Source: JAICTV01 sp035634055
GTDB lineage: Bacteria > Planctomycetota > Phycisphaerae > Tepidisphaerales > Tepidisphaeraceae
Direction of reading: 5' to 3'
NCBI GenBank assembly: GCA_035634055.1
Contig: DASQDR010000144.1
Location: forward strand, 1-64,000
DNA length: 64,000 nucleotides
Each line of letters starts with the position of its first letter. Positions within the stretch are counted from its first letter, which is position 1. The notes under the pieces were generated by a model. The model ran no database searches, was not told the origin of the DNA, and saw only the letters and a program-made list of their open reading frames with translations. This document shows positions 43,381-51,334 of the stretch, one piece after another. The translations under genes were made by a program, and so were the position numbers.

Positions 43381-44472
43381 TCACAACTCCGCCAGCGCCT
43401 GAAAATCGATCGACGCGCGCAGCAGGACATCCCGCTGCCGCCGCGTCCACCACCGCGGGCGGTCGGGCGCCAGATCGTCGCAGCCGAACCACGCACGAAT
43501 CGCGCGGCGCAGCGCGCCTACGCCTTGGCCGGTCGTGGCGACGGTGGCGATGGCGGCGGCGCCCTCCGCCGGCGGGGCGGACGGCGACAAATCCGCCTTG
43601 TTCAGCACGAGCAGCCCGCGGGCGAACGCGCGCGGGTGCCCCGCCGTCGATGGGTCGCGCACCTCGACGATCAGCTCCGCTGACTCGATCACCTCGCGGC
43701 TGCGCTCGATCGCGGTGCGCTCGATGGCATCATCGGTCGCGCGCAGGCCGGGCGTGTCCATCAGCATCACGGGCAGGCCGTCGAGGTTCGCGATCTCGCC
43801 GACCCAGTCGCGCGTCGTTCCGGGCAGGTCGGCGGTGATCGAGCGCTGCTGCCCGAAGAGCTGGTTGGCGAGCGTGGACTTGCCGACGTTGGGCGGCCCG
43901 ACGATCGCGACGCGCGGCGGGCGCAGGAGGTGGCGGAGCGACGCGTCGGCCAGCACCGCCGCGATCGCCCGCGCGCCCGGCCCCGACGCGACGAAGCGCT
44001 GCCACGCCGCCGGCTGCGCCAGCAGCACGCGGATCGCCGCCTCGGTCCTGGCGAGCGGGAGGTGGCAAAGCACTTCCCGCTCGAGCGTTGCCCGCGCGTC
44101 GAACGCGTCGCTGGGCGCCGCGTCGAACGCATCGGCCGGCGCAGCGTCGAAGGCATCGGCCGGCGCGGGATCGGCCCCGTCGGGGCGGACGACGGCGAAG
44201 CCATTGCGCTCCAGCAGGGCCAGCACCGACTCGACCACCCAGGGCCCGCCGTGCAAGTTCAGGTCCGCCCACCGCCCATCCTCGGCCAGCACGACGACGG
44301 CGTCGTCCAGCACCTCGCCGCCGGCGTCGCGCACGTCGCCGTGGACGCAGCGCAGCGGCGCGACCGCGCGGGAGAATCGACGCGCGAGAAACGCGCGCAC
44401 GCCCGGCCCGGTGATGCGCACCACGGCGATCGCGGCGGCGCCAGGGGCGGTCAGGAGGATCGCGCGGTTCAT
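43381..44472 (-). CDS. mnmE: Short MnmE/TrmE-like tRNA-modification GTPase
   Basis: 363 residues, about 90 shorter than ordinary MnmE. The N-terminal domain AAAIAVVRITGPG and the G domain (GPPNVGKST at 192-200, DTPG, NKADLS) are clear. The C-terminal helix bundle and the catalytic Cys of the CxGK ending are missing: the chain stops at FQALAEL. MnmE with MnmG modifies U34 of tRNAs, and the Cys is needed for that, so this copy may have another role. A 24-base tandem repeat at 44095-44165 adds APADAFDA copies at residues 103-126. The gene ends 165 bases from its convergent neighbour and starts 13 bases from the coaX stop. Confidence 0.8.
   Translation of the reverse strand: MNRAILLTAPGAAAIAVVRITGPGVRAFLARRFSRAVAPLRCVHGDVRDAGGEVLDDAVVVLAEDGRWADLNLHGGPWVVESVLALLERNGFAVVRPDGADPAPADAFDAAPADAFDAAPSDAFDARATLEREVLCHLPLARTEAAIRVLLAQPAAWQRFVASGPGARAIAAVLADASLRHLLRPPRVAIVGPPNVGKSTLANQLFGQQRSITADLPGTTRDWVGEIANLDGLPVMLMDTPGLRATDDAIERTAIERSREVIESAELIVEVRDPSTAGHPRAFARGLLVLNKADLSPSAPPAEGAAAIATVATTGQGVGALRRAIRAWFGCDDLAPDRPRWWTRRQRDVLLRASIDFQALAEL
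44095..44165. repeat. 24-bp tandem repeat coding APADAFDA
   Basis: About three copies in frame inside the MnmE-like gene, in the loop between the TrmE-N and helical domains. Confidence 0.7.
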
Positions 44473-44485
44473 CGCTGCCCCGCGC

Positions 44486-45259
44486 CTAGGAGCCGTGCTT
44501 GATGTGGTGGTTCGTGTACGCGAGCGCGATGCCGTAGAGCGTCAGGTCCGGGGCGATGGCGTGGATGAGTTCCCACCCTTCGAACAGGACCGGCGCGTCG
44601 CCGCCGGTGGCGATGACGTCGGGCCAGTTGCCCAGCGCCGTCGCGTAGGCCTCGACCAGCTCTTTGACCGTGCCGCGCACGCCGTGGTAGACGCCGAGTT
44701 GGATGGCGGCGGCGGTGCTGGTGCCGAACGCCTTGTCCGGGACGGCCAGCTCCACCCGCGGCAGGGCGGCGGTCTTCTCGTGAAGGGCTTCGAGCTGCAT
44801 CGCCACGCCCGGCGCGATCGCCCCGCCGAGGAATTCCCCCTTGTCGTTGCAGCAGTCGACGGTGATGGCGGTGCCGGCGTCGACGACGACGCACGCCTTG
44901 CCCATCTGCTCGTATGCGGCGGCGACGTTGAGCACGCGATCGACGCCGGTCCTGGCGGGCTCGTCGGTAAGGACCTTGATGGGCAGGTCGAGGTCCGGGC
45001 CGACCCACTCGACCTTTTTGCCCGTGGCGCGCTCGGCGGCGTGCTCCAGCGGCTCGATCAGCGGCGGGTTGACGCCGGCCGCGGCGACGGCCGGGTCTTG
45101 CAGGTCCCTGATCTGTTCCCATGCCTCGCCCAGCCGCGCCGCCCACTCCCCGCGCTGCGCGTGCGGCACCCGCGCCGAGTATGTCAGCTCGCCAGCCACG
45201 AACACGCCGATCGACAGCCGCGTGTTGCCGACGTTCAAGACCATGAGGTTGATGTCCAT
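44486..45259 (-). CDS. coaX: Type III pantothenate kinase
   Basis: Phosphorylates pantothenate, the first step of coenzyme A synthesis. 257 residues. The ASKHA-fold phosphate loops are visible: MVLNVGNTRLSIGVF near the N-terminus, RTGVDRVLNVAAAYE, and VVVDAGTAITVDCC. The start at ATG 45259 is preferred because TACCAT lies 8 bases ahead, the leaderless pattern; an ATG five codons later is closer to the usual family start. It is followed after 13 bases by the mnmE-like gene and the two probably share a transcript. Confidence 0.93.
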   Translation of the reverse strand: MDINLMVLNVGNTRLSIGVFVAGELTYSARVPHAQRGEWAARLGEAWEQIRDLQDPAVAAAGVNPPLIEPLEHAAERATGKKVEWVGPDLDLPIKVLTDEPARTGVDRVLNVAAAYEQMGKACVVVDAGTAITVDCCNDKGEFLGGAIAPGVAMQLEALHEKTAALPRVELAVPDKAFGTSTAAAIQLGVYHGVRGTVKELVEAYATALGNWPDVIATGGDAPVLFEGWELIHAIAPDLTLYGIALAYTNHHIKHGS

Positions 45260-45267
45260 TGGGGGCA

Positions 45268-45273
45268 ATGGTA
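45268..45273 (-). promoter_or_regulatory. Candidate -10 box for a leaderless coaX transcript
   Basis: TACCAT on the minus strand, 8 bases before ATG 45259; no ribosome site in the spacer. Confidence 0.35.
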
Positions 45274-45289
45274 GCACGGGGGGGAGCGG

Positions 45290-45473
45290 GAGGAAGGCAC
45301 GAAGGGACGGAGGCACGGAGGCACGAAGGGAGTGGGAAAGGGAGAAGGGAAAAGGGAATTTGGCTCCTCAGTCCCAAGCCTTCACCTCCTCGCTCCTTGC
45401 CTTCCCCACCACTTCGTGCCTCCGTGCCTCCGTGCCTCCGTGCCTCCGTCCCTTCGTGCCTTCGTGCCTTCCC
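45290..45473. repeat. Long inverted repeat of GGAGGCACGAAGG words
   Basis: Left arm 45290-45329 has GGAGGCACGAAGGGACGGAG-type words; right arm 45412-45473 is its reverse complement in five CTCCGTGC units plus GTGCCTTC units. The loop is about 80 bases. It separates two diverging genes. Confidence 0.8.
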
Positions 45474-45505
45474 CCCTCCCGTCCCACCCGCTCCCGCTCC
45501 GGACG

Positions 45506-45511
45506 TATAAT
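45506..45511 (+). promoter_or_regulatory. Candidate -10 box, leaderless membrane-protein gene
   Basis: A perfect TATAAT nine bases before the GTG at 45521. A transcription start about 7 bases downstream would leave no 5' leader. The -35 position is not convincing. Confidence 0.5.
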
Positions 45512-45520
45512 CGCCGACGC

Positions 45521-46933
45521 GTGGACCACGAACTTCGCAACATCAGGTTCGCCTGCACCTGCAGCGTCGTGCTGGAGGTGCCGGTGGAGCGGGCCGGGAC
45601 GTCGCTTCAGTGCCCGCAGTGCGGGCGGCTGGTGGACGTGCCAACGCTGAGCGACCTGGCGTCGCTGTCGGAGGACGGCACTTACCTCATCGACGAGGCG
45701 GACGCGCGCGACGAGCCGGACCGGCTGGAAAAGCTCACCCGCGCCTTCTCCCGCCAGCGCACCGACGCCCACGGCAACGAGATCGACCTGCGCGAGCGCT
45801 TCGGCGAGGACGACCCGGAGCGCGAGCCCGCCGGCGAGATCGAGACGCTCGAGGAGGCCGGCGACGACGACGACGAGGGCAACCCCGTTCTGGCGGCGCA
45901 GGAGGAAGCGCTGGACGTGCTGGCCAAGCACGCCTTCGAGCCCCCGCCCCCGCCGCGCTACGACCCGGAAACGGGGGAGCTGCTGCGCCCGCTGCCGCTC
46001 CAGCAGGAGCCGATCGTCTTCGACCCCTCCACCGTCCCAATGGCCAAGGCGGTCATCAACTACGCCGGCGCGGACGTGAGCCGCGGCTTCCGCGCCTGGC
46101 AGATCGTTCCCGAGCTGTTCCGCTTCACCAACCTGTTCGTGATGGGGCTGATCTTCGCCACGCACGTCTTCCTGCAAATGATGATGTTCCCGCTGGTGAT
46201 CGGCATGTGGCTGATCCTGCCGGGCTTCTTCTTCCTCTGCGGCGCGCTGGTGGCCCACTACGCCAACGTGGTCAACGACGTCGGCTACGACCAGAAGGAC
46301 GAGCTCCCCCGCCCGCTGCGCGACCTGAGCTGGACCGACGACATCTGGGGCCCATTCGTCCACGGGATGACCGCCCTGTTCGTCTGCTACGGCGCGCTGA
46401 TGTTCACCGACAAGTTCACCGGCGTCGGCAAGCTCGCCTTCGCCGGGACGGTGGTCATCCTGGGCACGATCGGCTTCCCGGCGGTCTTTCTGACGACCAC
46501 GTCGAGCGGGACGGTCCTCAACCTGATGCCCGACCGCCTCCTGCGCGTGATGGGCGCGCTGGGGCCGAAGTACCTGATCGCGGTGGCGCTGTGGGCAGCG
46601 TCGGCGGTGGTCTACCTGGCGGGAAACGTTGCGACGATCTTCTTCCTGTCGTCGCTGCTGTCCGAGCCGGGCGCCACCCCCAACGTCATCGGCCCGGAGC
46701 TGCACGCGCTGCTCGGCTACGGGCTGCTGATGCTCGGCATCGTGATGATGCACGGGTTCTGCTGGTACCTGGGGCTCCAGTACCGGGGGCACCACGAGCA
46801 GTTCAACTGGCTGTTGCAGCGGCACCACAAGAAGGTGGACCTGATCCGCCCGAAGTACGGCTTCGCCACGCTCAGCGGTGAGTCGGGCGCGAAGGTGCGC
46901 CCGAAGCGCGCGTCGCCGCAGAACCACGCGTAA
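45521..46933 (+). CDS. Membrane protein with N-terminal zinc ribbon, unknown function
   Basis: 470 residues from GTG 45521; the frame is open further upstream, but only through the word repeat. Residues about 11-36, FACTCSVVLEVPVERAGTSLQ then CPQCGRLVDVP, are a four-Cys zinc ribbon of the type common at the start of planctomycete proteins. Residues about 60-150 are acidic. Residues about 190-430 hold about six hydrophobic helices, then a soluble basic tail. GNVATIFFLSSLL and LLGYGLLMLGIVMMHGFCWYLGLQY mark the last helices. Such zinc-ribbon membrane proteins are lineage-specific and uncharacterised. Confidence 0.7.
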   Translation: MDHELRNIRFACTCSVVLEVPVERAGTSLQCPQCGRLVDVPTLSDLASLSEDGTYLIDEADARDEPDRLEKLTRAFSRQRTDAHGNEIDLRERFGEDDPEREPAGEIETLEEAGDDDDEGNPVLAAQEEALDVLAKHAFEPPPPPRYDPETGELLRPLPLQQEPIVFDPSTVPMAKAVINYAGADVSRGFRAWQIVPELFRFTNLFVMGLIFATHVFLQMMMFPLVIGMWLILPGFFFLCGALVAHYANVVNDVGYDQKDELPRPLRDLSWTDDIWGPFVHGMTALFVCYGALMFTDKFTGVGKLAFAGTVVILGTIGFPAVFLTTTSSGTVLNLMPDRLLRVMGALGPKYLIAVALWAASAVVYLAGNVATIFFLSSLLSEPGATPNVIGPELHALLGYGLLMLGIVMMHGFCWYLGLQYRGHHEQFNWLLQRHHKKVDLIRPKYGFATLSGESGAKVRPKRASPQNHA

Positions 46934-47034
46934 CCGCCGCGCCCGCGCGCGCTCGCGGCAACGGTTGGCCCCCCCTGGCACGCGTCCGTTCCCGCCGCCG
47001 GCGCGCTCCCCGTTCCCGCACGCGTCGCGCCGGC

Positions 47035-47040
47035 TAAGAT
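47035..47040 (+). promoter_or_regulatory. Candidate -10 box for a leaderless nadE transcript
   Basis: TAAGAT seven bases before the nadE ATG; the spacer ACGGCGG is not a good ribosome site. Confidence 0.35.
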
Positions 47041-47047
47041 ACGGCGG

Positions 47048-48904
47048 ATGCGGATCGCCCTGGCCCAGATCAACCCGACCGTCGGCGACCTTGCCGGCAA
47101 CGTGCGCAAGCACCTCGACTTCATCGCCCGCGCCAAGGCGGACGGGGCGCAGCTCGTGGTCTTCCCCGAGATGTCGGTGCCGGGCTACCCGGCCAAGGAT
47201 TTGCTGCTCAAGCCGGGCTTCATCGAGGACAATTTGCGGGCCGTGCGGATGATCGCGTCGCGCGTCAACGGCATCGAGGCGGTGGTCGGCTACGCCGAGC
47301 GCAACCCCGAGCCGATCGGCCGGCCGCTGCACAACGCCGTGGCGGTGCTGCGCGACGGCGCGGTCGCCAGCCGGCACTTTAAGACGCTGCTGCCGACCTA
47401 CGACGTGTTCGACGAGAGCCGCTACTTCGAGCCCGGCCCCGCCGGCGAGCGCAACCAGCTCGTGCGCATCGGCGACGTGCGGGCGGGGCTGAGCATCTGC
47501 GAGGACCTCTGGAACGACGAGAAGTTCGTCACCCGCCGCCTCTACCACCAGAACCCGCTGGCCGACCTGCACACCGCCGGCGCGCGGGTGATGATCAACG
47601 CCAGCGCGTCTCCGTTCGTCGTCGGCAAGCACGACTTCCGCCTGAAGCTTTTCGGCGGTCAGGCGAAGCAGTTCGGCCGGCCGCTGGTCGTCGTCAACCA
47701 GGTGGGCGGCAACGATGAGCTGATCTTCGACGGCAACAGCGTGGCCTTCGACGCCGACGGGAGCCTGGTCGCGCAGGCGAAGGATTTCGAGGAAGACCTG
47801 GTTATCGTGGAACTGGGCGACAGCAGCGCGAATGACCGCGGCTCGAACGGGAGCGGCTCGAACGGGAGCGGCTTGGACGATCGTGGCTTGGGCGTCCCGC
47901 CCGAGCGCTCGCCGCGGAGCGGCCCGCCGCCGCAAGCGCTCGGGCAGGATGCCCAGGCCAGGAGGATTTCCGCGAGCGGCATCGAGTCCATGTACAAGGC
48001 ACTGGTCCTCGGCCTGCGCGACTACGTGCGCAAGTGCGGGTTCAGCTCCGTCGTCCTCGGCCTGTCCGGCGGGATCGACTCGGCGCTGACGGCGGCGCTG
48101 GCGGTCGACGCGCTCGGGCCGGACAAGGTCGTCGGCGTCGCGATGCCCAGCCGGTACAGCTCCGGCCACTCCGTCGAGGACGCGCGGCAGCTCGCGCTCA
48201 ACCTCGGCATCGCGTTCCATATCGTGCCGATCAAGTCGCCGCACGACGCGTATGAGGCGACGCTCGGGCCGCTGTTCTCACAGGATTCGCGCGACGCGCA
48301 GTCGCCGCTCGGGGACGACCTCACCGAGCAGAACATCCAGGCCCGCATCCGTGGCGCGACGCTGATGGCGTTCTCCAACCGCTACAACCACCTGCTGCTC
48401 ACCACCGGCAACAAGAGCGAGATGTCGGTCGGCTACGCCACGCTCTACGGCGACATGTGCGGCGGGCTGGCGGTGATCAGCGACGTGCCGAAGACGACCG
48501 TGTGGGAACTGAGCAAGTGGATCAACGCCCACGCGGGGCGCGAGCTGATCCCGACCAGCAGCATCACCAAGGTCCCGTCGGCCGAGCTGCGACCGAACCA
48601 GACCGACCAGGACTCGCTGCCGCCCTACCCGGTGCTCGACGCGATTTTGTACCGCTACGTGGAAGAGGAGAAGGGCGCCGCCGAGATCATCGGTGACGGC
48701 TTCGACCCGGCCACCGTGATGAAGGTGATCAAGCTGACCGACCGCAGCGAGTACAAGCGCCGCCAGGCCCCGCCCGGCCTGAAGGTGACCGGCCGAGCCT
48801 TCGGCTCCGGGCGTCGAATGCCCATCGCGCAGCGATACGAGCAGCAACTCCCCAAACACGGGGAGCCCGGCCCCGCCGGCGAGGCGGAACAGCGCGAGGT
48901 GTGA
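47048..48904 (+). CDS. nadE: Glutamine-dependent NAD+ synthetase
   Basis: Amidates nicotinate adenine dinucleotide to NAD+ using glutamine. 618 residues: an N-terminal nitrilase-type glutaminase (catalytic Glu41 in FPEMSVPGY, Lys112 in HFKTLLPTYD, Cys151 in LSICEDLWND) and a C-terminal synthetase with the P-loop SGGIDSA at 340-346 and ATP-binding TTGNKSEMSVGYATLYGD. Residues about 262-304 between the two domains are extra. Part is a 15-base tandem repeat (GSNGSGSNGSG); the next part (279-304) is coded by a degenerate copy of the GTGGC palindrome family. The gene ends in a spacer with a bidirectional terminator-like palindrome. Confidence 0.95.
   Translation: MRIALAQINPTVGDLAGNVRKHLDFIARAKADGAQLVVFPEMSVPGYPAKDLLLKPGFIEDNLRAVRMIASRVNGIEAVVGYAERNPEPIGRPLHNAVAVLRDGAVASRHFKTLLPTYDVFDESRYFEPGPAGERNQLVRIGDVRAGLSICEDLWNDEKFVTRRLYHQNPLADLHTAGARVMINASASPFVVGKHDFRLKLFGGQAKQFGRPLVVVNQVGGNDELIFDGNSVAFDADGSLVAQAKDFEEDLVIVELGDSSANDRGSNGSGSNGSGLDDRGLGVPPERSPRSGPPPQALGQDAQARRISASGIESMYKALVLGLRDYVRKCGFSSVVLGLSGGIDSALTAALAVDALGPDKVVGVAMPSRYSSGHSVEDARQLALNLGIAFHIVPIKSPHDAYEATLGPLFSQDSRDAQSPLGDDLTEQNIQARIRGATLMAFSNRYNHLLLTTGNKSEMSVGYATLYGDMCGGLAVISDVPKTTVWELSKWINAHAGRELIPTSSITKVPSAELRPNQTDQDSLPPYPVLDAILYRYVEEEKGAAEIIGDGFDPATVMKVIKLTDRSEYKRRQAPPGLKVTGRAFGSGRRMPIAQRYEQQLPKHGEPGPAGEAEQREV
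47882..47960. repeat. Degenerate GTGGC-family palindrome inside nadE
   Basis: Left part CGTGGCTTGGGCGTCCCGCC with GCGCTCGCCGCGGAGCGG, right part CGCTCGGGCAGGATGCCCAG. The outer right arm has decayed but the middle shares the shape of the copies at 30357 and 57914. It keeps the frame. Confidence 0.75.
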
Positions 48905-49000
48905 CTCGCAGTCTGACGGAGCGGTCGCGCTCCAGCGATCCCGCGGCATGGGTGGTCAACCCGAGTGCGCGACGCGATCGCGTTTTGCGGATGTTCAGAC

Positions 49001-49019
49001 ACGGGTTTTGAAAACCCGT
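49001..49019. terminator. Bidirectional terminator-like palindrome
   Basis: ACGGGTTTTGAAAACCCGT is a perfect palindrome (9-bp arms around one base) with T-runs inside both strands, between the converging ends of nadE and the next gene. Confidence 0.6.
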
Positions 49020-49054
49020 ACCACGGCGGGCGGCTAAGCGTCCAGCAGCACCGG

Positions 49055-49681
49055 TCACCCGTTCTGCTGCCGCAGCACCAGCACGTACGCCAGCGCCGAG
49101 AGCGACCCCGCGAACGCCACCAGCGACAGCACGCTCACCCCCATCCGCACCTTGACGCCCGCGTCGATCACCGGCGCGTTGAGCCAGGCCAGCGAGCGGA
49201 GCACCGGCGGGAGCGGGTCTTCCTCCAGCGGCGCGATCAGCGTCTGCCGCGGCTCGTCGCGCACGCTCTCCTCGATGTCGTCCGGCCGGCGGCGCATCAC
49301 CAGCACCGGCTCGGCCAGCTCGAACAGCGGCTGAGGTTCCGGCAGCGGGTTGTCGAACGGCGACTCGCGCGGCGGCGGCGGATCGACGGGCTTGCCCTGG
49401 CGGATCTCCTCGAACAGTTGGTCGAGCTGTGCCGCCAGTTCCTCCACCGGCGTCTCGGCGTCGCGCCGCGGCGACGGCTTCAGCGCCGCCGACGAAGATG
49501 ACGACGTCGCCGCCGGCGCGTGCGGCACCTCGGCCGGCTGCCAGTTGGCGTCGGGCGCCAGCAGGCGGGCGATCTCCTCGCCGGCAAGCTGCGAGATCAG
49601 GTCGTCCGGGTTGGTGTTGTCCAGGGAAAGATCGTCCGAGCGATCGAGCGGATCGGGAAGATCCGCGGGAGAATTAGCCAT
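49055..49681 (-). CDS. Single-pass membrane protein with acidic cytoplasmic domain, unknown
   Basis: 208 residues, start fixed by AAAGGAG eight bases ahead. The first 170 residues are acidic and polar with a Ser-rich run (ATSSSSSAALKPSPRR) and a helical segment (VEELAAQLDQLFEEIRQGK). The last 30 residues form one membrane helix (VRMGVSVLSLVAFAGSLSALAYVLVL) with a short basic end, so it is tail-anchored in the inner membrane. No family is recognised. Confidence 0.6.
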   Translation of the reverse strand: MANSPADLPDPLDRSDDLSLDNTNPDDLISQLAGEEIARLLAPDANWQPAEVPHAPAATSSSSSAALKPSPRRDAETPVEELAAQLDQLFEEIRQGKPVDPPPPRESPFDNPLPEPQPLFELAEPVLVMRRRPDDIEESVRDEPRQTLIAPLEEDPLPPVLRSLAWLNAPVIDAGVKVRMGVSVLSLVAFAGSLSALAYVLVLRQQNG

Positions 49682-49890
49682 CGCGCGACTCCTTTCGCAC
49701 GCACTTCTGCAACCGGCGCGTCCTGCCCGGCCGGGCGGGATGCTAGCGTTGCCGCGCGCGGGTCGCAATGAAATCCAAGGCAAAACGGCGAAGAATATCC
49801 GCCTCGCTCGCCCCGCCCCTAACGCGCAAGCGGGCATGGGCGAGCGCCCCGAGCCTTGCGCCAGCGCGAATCATGACGCACATTGCCCTC

Positions 49891-50010
49891 CCTCTCCCGG
49901 TACGCCGGGAGAGGGCAGGGTGAGGGCCACGCGCGATCGGCGCAGTTCCGCAGAGCCGCGGTCGCAGCGCCCAAGCCCTGACCCAACCTCTCCCGGCGTA
50001 CCGGGAGAGG
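49891..50010. repeat. Perfect 24-bp inverted repeat CCTCTCCCGGTACGCCGGGA...
   Basis: 49891-49914 and 49987-50010 are exact reverse complements, and each arm is itself a near-palindrome. This is the CTCTCCC...GGGAGAG-GCAGGGTGAGGG kind of repeat, which I recall between genes of many high-GC bacteria. Confidence 0.85.
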
Positions 50011-50084
50011 AGCAGGAGCGGGCGGCCCGTGTGTCGCGAGCGCGGCGGTGTTCGCGCAGCCGCGCCGGCGTGCCGCCGCCGTGT

Positions 50085-50090
50085 TACCAT
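50085..50090 (+). promoter_or_regulatory. Candidate -10 box for a leaderless rsmE transcript
   Basis: TACCAT six bases before the GTG at 50097. Confidence 0.35.
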
Positions 50091-50096
50091 TCTCAC

Positions 50097-50900
50097 GTGC
50101 TTCGACGCGTCCACACGCAGGTCCTGCGCACCGGCGAGCTCACGCTCGATCCGGCGGCCGCGCGACATCTCCGCAACGTGCTCCGGCTCAGCGTCGATGA
50201 CGTGATCGAGGTCTTCGACGACGACGGCGCCGTCGCGCGCGCTCACGTGCTGGCAATTGAGCCGGAGGTGATCGTCCACGTTCACGACATCACGCCACCC
50301 GACGCTGGCGCGCCGGAGCTGACGGTGGCGTCGGCGGTGCCCAAGGGTGAGCGGGCGGACTGGATGGTCGAGAAGCTGAGCGAGCTGGGCGTCGCGCGGT
50401 TCGTGCCGCTGTCCGCCGCCCGGAGCGTGGTGCTGCCGGAGGGGAAGAACAAGCGTGAGCGCTGGGCCCGCATCGCCACCGAGTCCGCCAAGCAATCCCG
50501 CCGGCGCGGGGTGATGCGGATCGAGCCGCTGACGTCGGTGGACGATCTGCTTCGCGCTGCCCGCAGCGGCCCGGGCGGCAGCGCGGCCAGCGGCGCGGGC
50601 CGCGATGCGGGCGTCGGTGCCGGCGACGCGGGCGACGCCGCGTATTACCTTTCCACCGCCGCCGATGCCGTACCCATCGCCCGGGCGCTGCTTGCGACGC
50701 CGTCGCCCGCGCCGGCACGAGTCACGCTGCTCATCGGGCCCGAGGGCGGGTGGACGGACGCGGAGATCGACGGCTTCGCCCGCGCCGGCTTCGCCGGGCT
50801 GAAGCTGACCGAGACGGTGTTGCGCGTCGAGACCGCGGCAATCGCGGCGGCGGCGGTGGTGGCGACGCTGCTCGCTTCCAATCGACCGGCCGCTCCCTAG
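50097..50900 (+). CDS. rsmE: 16S rRNA m3U1498 methyltransferase
   Basis: Methylates N3 of U1498 in 16S rRNA (SPOUT fold). 267 residues from GTG 50097. The N-terminal PUA-like part (HTQVLRTGELTLDPAAARHLRNVLRL) and the catalytic part (GERADWMVEKLSELGVARFVPLSAARSV, then LLIGPEGGWTDAEI) are intact, with the knot-forming GPEGG loop. A short Gly/Ala-rich insert at about residues 160-180 (GPGGSAASGAGRDAGVGAGDAG) is variable. queD follows after 17 bases and the two probably form one transcript. Confidence 0.94.
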   Translation: MLRRVHTQVLRTGELTLDPAAARHLRNVLRLSVDDVIEVFDDDGAVARAHVLAIEPEVIVHVHDITPPDAGAPELTVASAVPKGERADWMVEKLSELGVARFVPLSAARSVVLPEGKNKRERWARIATESAKQSRRRGVMRIEPLTSVDDLLRAARSGPGGSAASGAGRDAGVGAGDAGDAAYYLSTAADAVPIARALLATPSPAPARVTLLIGPEGGWTDAEIDGFARAGFAGLKLTETVLRVETAAIAAAAVVATLLASNRPAAP

Positions 50901-50917
50901 AATCCGCCGGGACCACC

Positions 50918-51280
50918 ATGCACGTTCGCCTGACCAAGACCTTCCGGTTCGAAGCCGCCCACGCCCTGCCCACCTTCGGCCCCGACCACAAGTGCCGCCG
51001 GCTGCACGGGCACTCGTTCCGGTTCGACGTGATCGTGGAGGGAGAGGTCGACCCGGCGAAGGGTTATCTGGTCGATTACGGCGACATCAAGCGGGCCGCC
51101 GACCCGTTGGTGAAGCGGCTGGACCACTACTACCTCAACGAGATTGAAGGTCTGGCCAACCCGACGAGCGAGGTCATCGCGAAATGGCTTTTCGACCGCC
51201 TGAAGCCGGCCCTCCCGCAGCTTTCGGCCATTATTGTCCATGAAACCTGCACGTCCTCGTGCGAGTACCGCGGCCGCTGA
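50918..51280 (+). CDS. queD: 6-carboxy-5,6,7,8-tetrahydropterin synthase
   Basis: 120 residues, T-fold. Zinc ligands are H15 in FEAAHALPTF, H30 and H32 in RRLHGHSFRF; the catalytic Cys and Glu/His dyads are visible (HKC near 26 and VHETCTSSCEY near the end). It converts dihydroneopterin triphosphate to 6-carboxytetrahydropterin for queuosine synthesis. It lies 17 bases after rsmE. The eukaryotic-type 6-pyruvoyl tetrahydropterin synthase activity is the alternative, but the short length fits QueD. Confidence 0.93.
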   Translation: MHVRLTKTFRFEAAHALPTFGPDHKCRRLHGHSFRFDVIVEGEVDPAKGYLVDYGDIKRAADPLVKRLDHYYLNEIEGLANPTSEVIAKWLFDRLKPALPQLSAIIVHETCTSSCEYRGR

Positions 51281-51334
51281 AGTCCCCCGTCGAGCGCCTT
51301 GATGCCCGCAAAGCGATGGCCCGTGCAATTTTTC

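Larger units (their letters stand above)
49682..50096. other. Divergent intergenic region with a perfect inverted repeat
   Basis: 415 bases between a minus-strand gene and rsmE. It holds the 24-bp inverted repeat at 49891-50010 and the TACCAT box ahead of rsmE (50085-50090). I see no gene. Confidence 0.6.

Noticed and set aside
45332..45520. Upstream start of the zinc-ribbon membrane protein
   Set aside because: The extra residues are translated from the GTGCCTCC repeat; TATAAT lies directly before GTG 45521.
45368..48244. Long minus-strand open frame opposite nadE and the zinc-ribbon membrane protein
   Set aside because: Antisense to nadE, whose catalytic residues and P-loop are all present; the frame has no motif and follows composition.
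49350..50096. Long N-terminal extension of RsmE
   Set aside because: It would be antisense to the tail-anchored protein gene and run through an inverted repeat; the PUA-like domain begins directly after GTG 50097.
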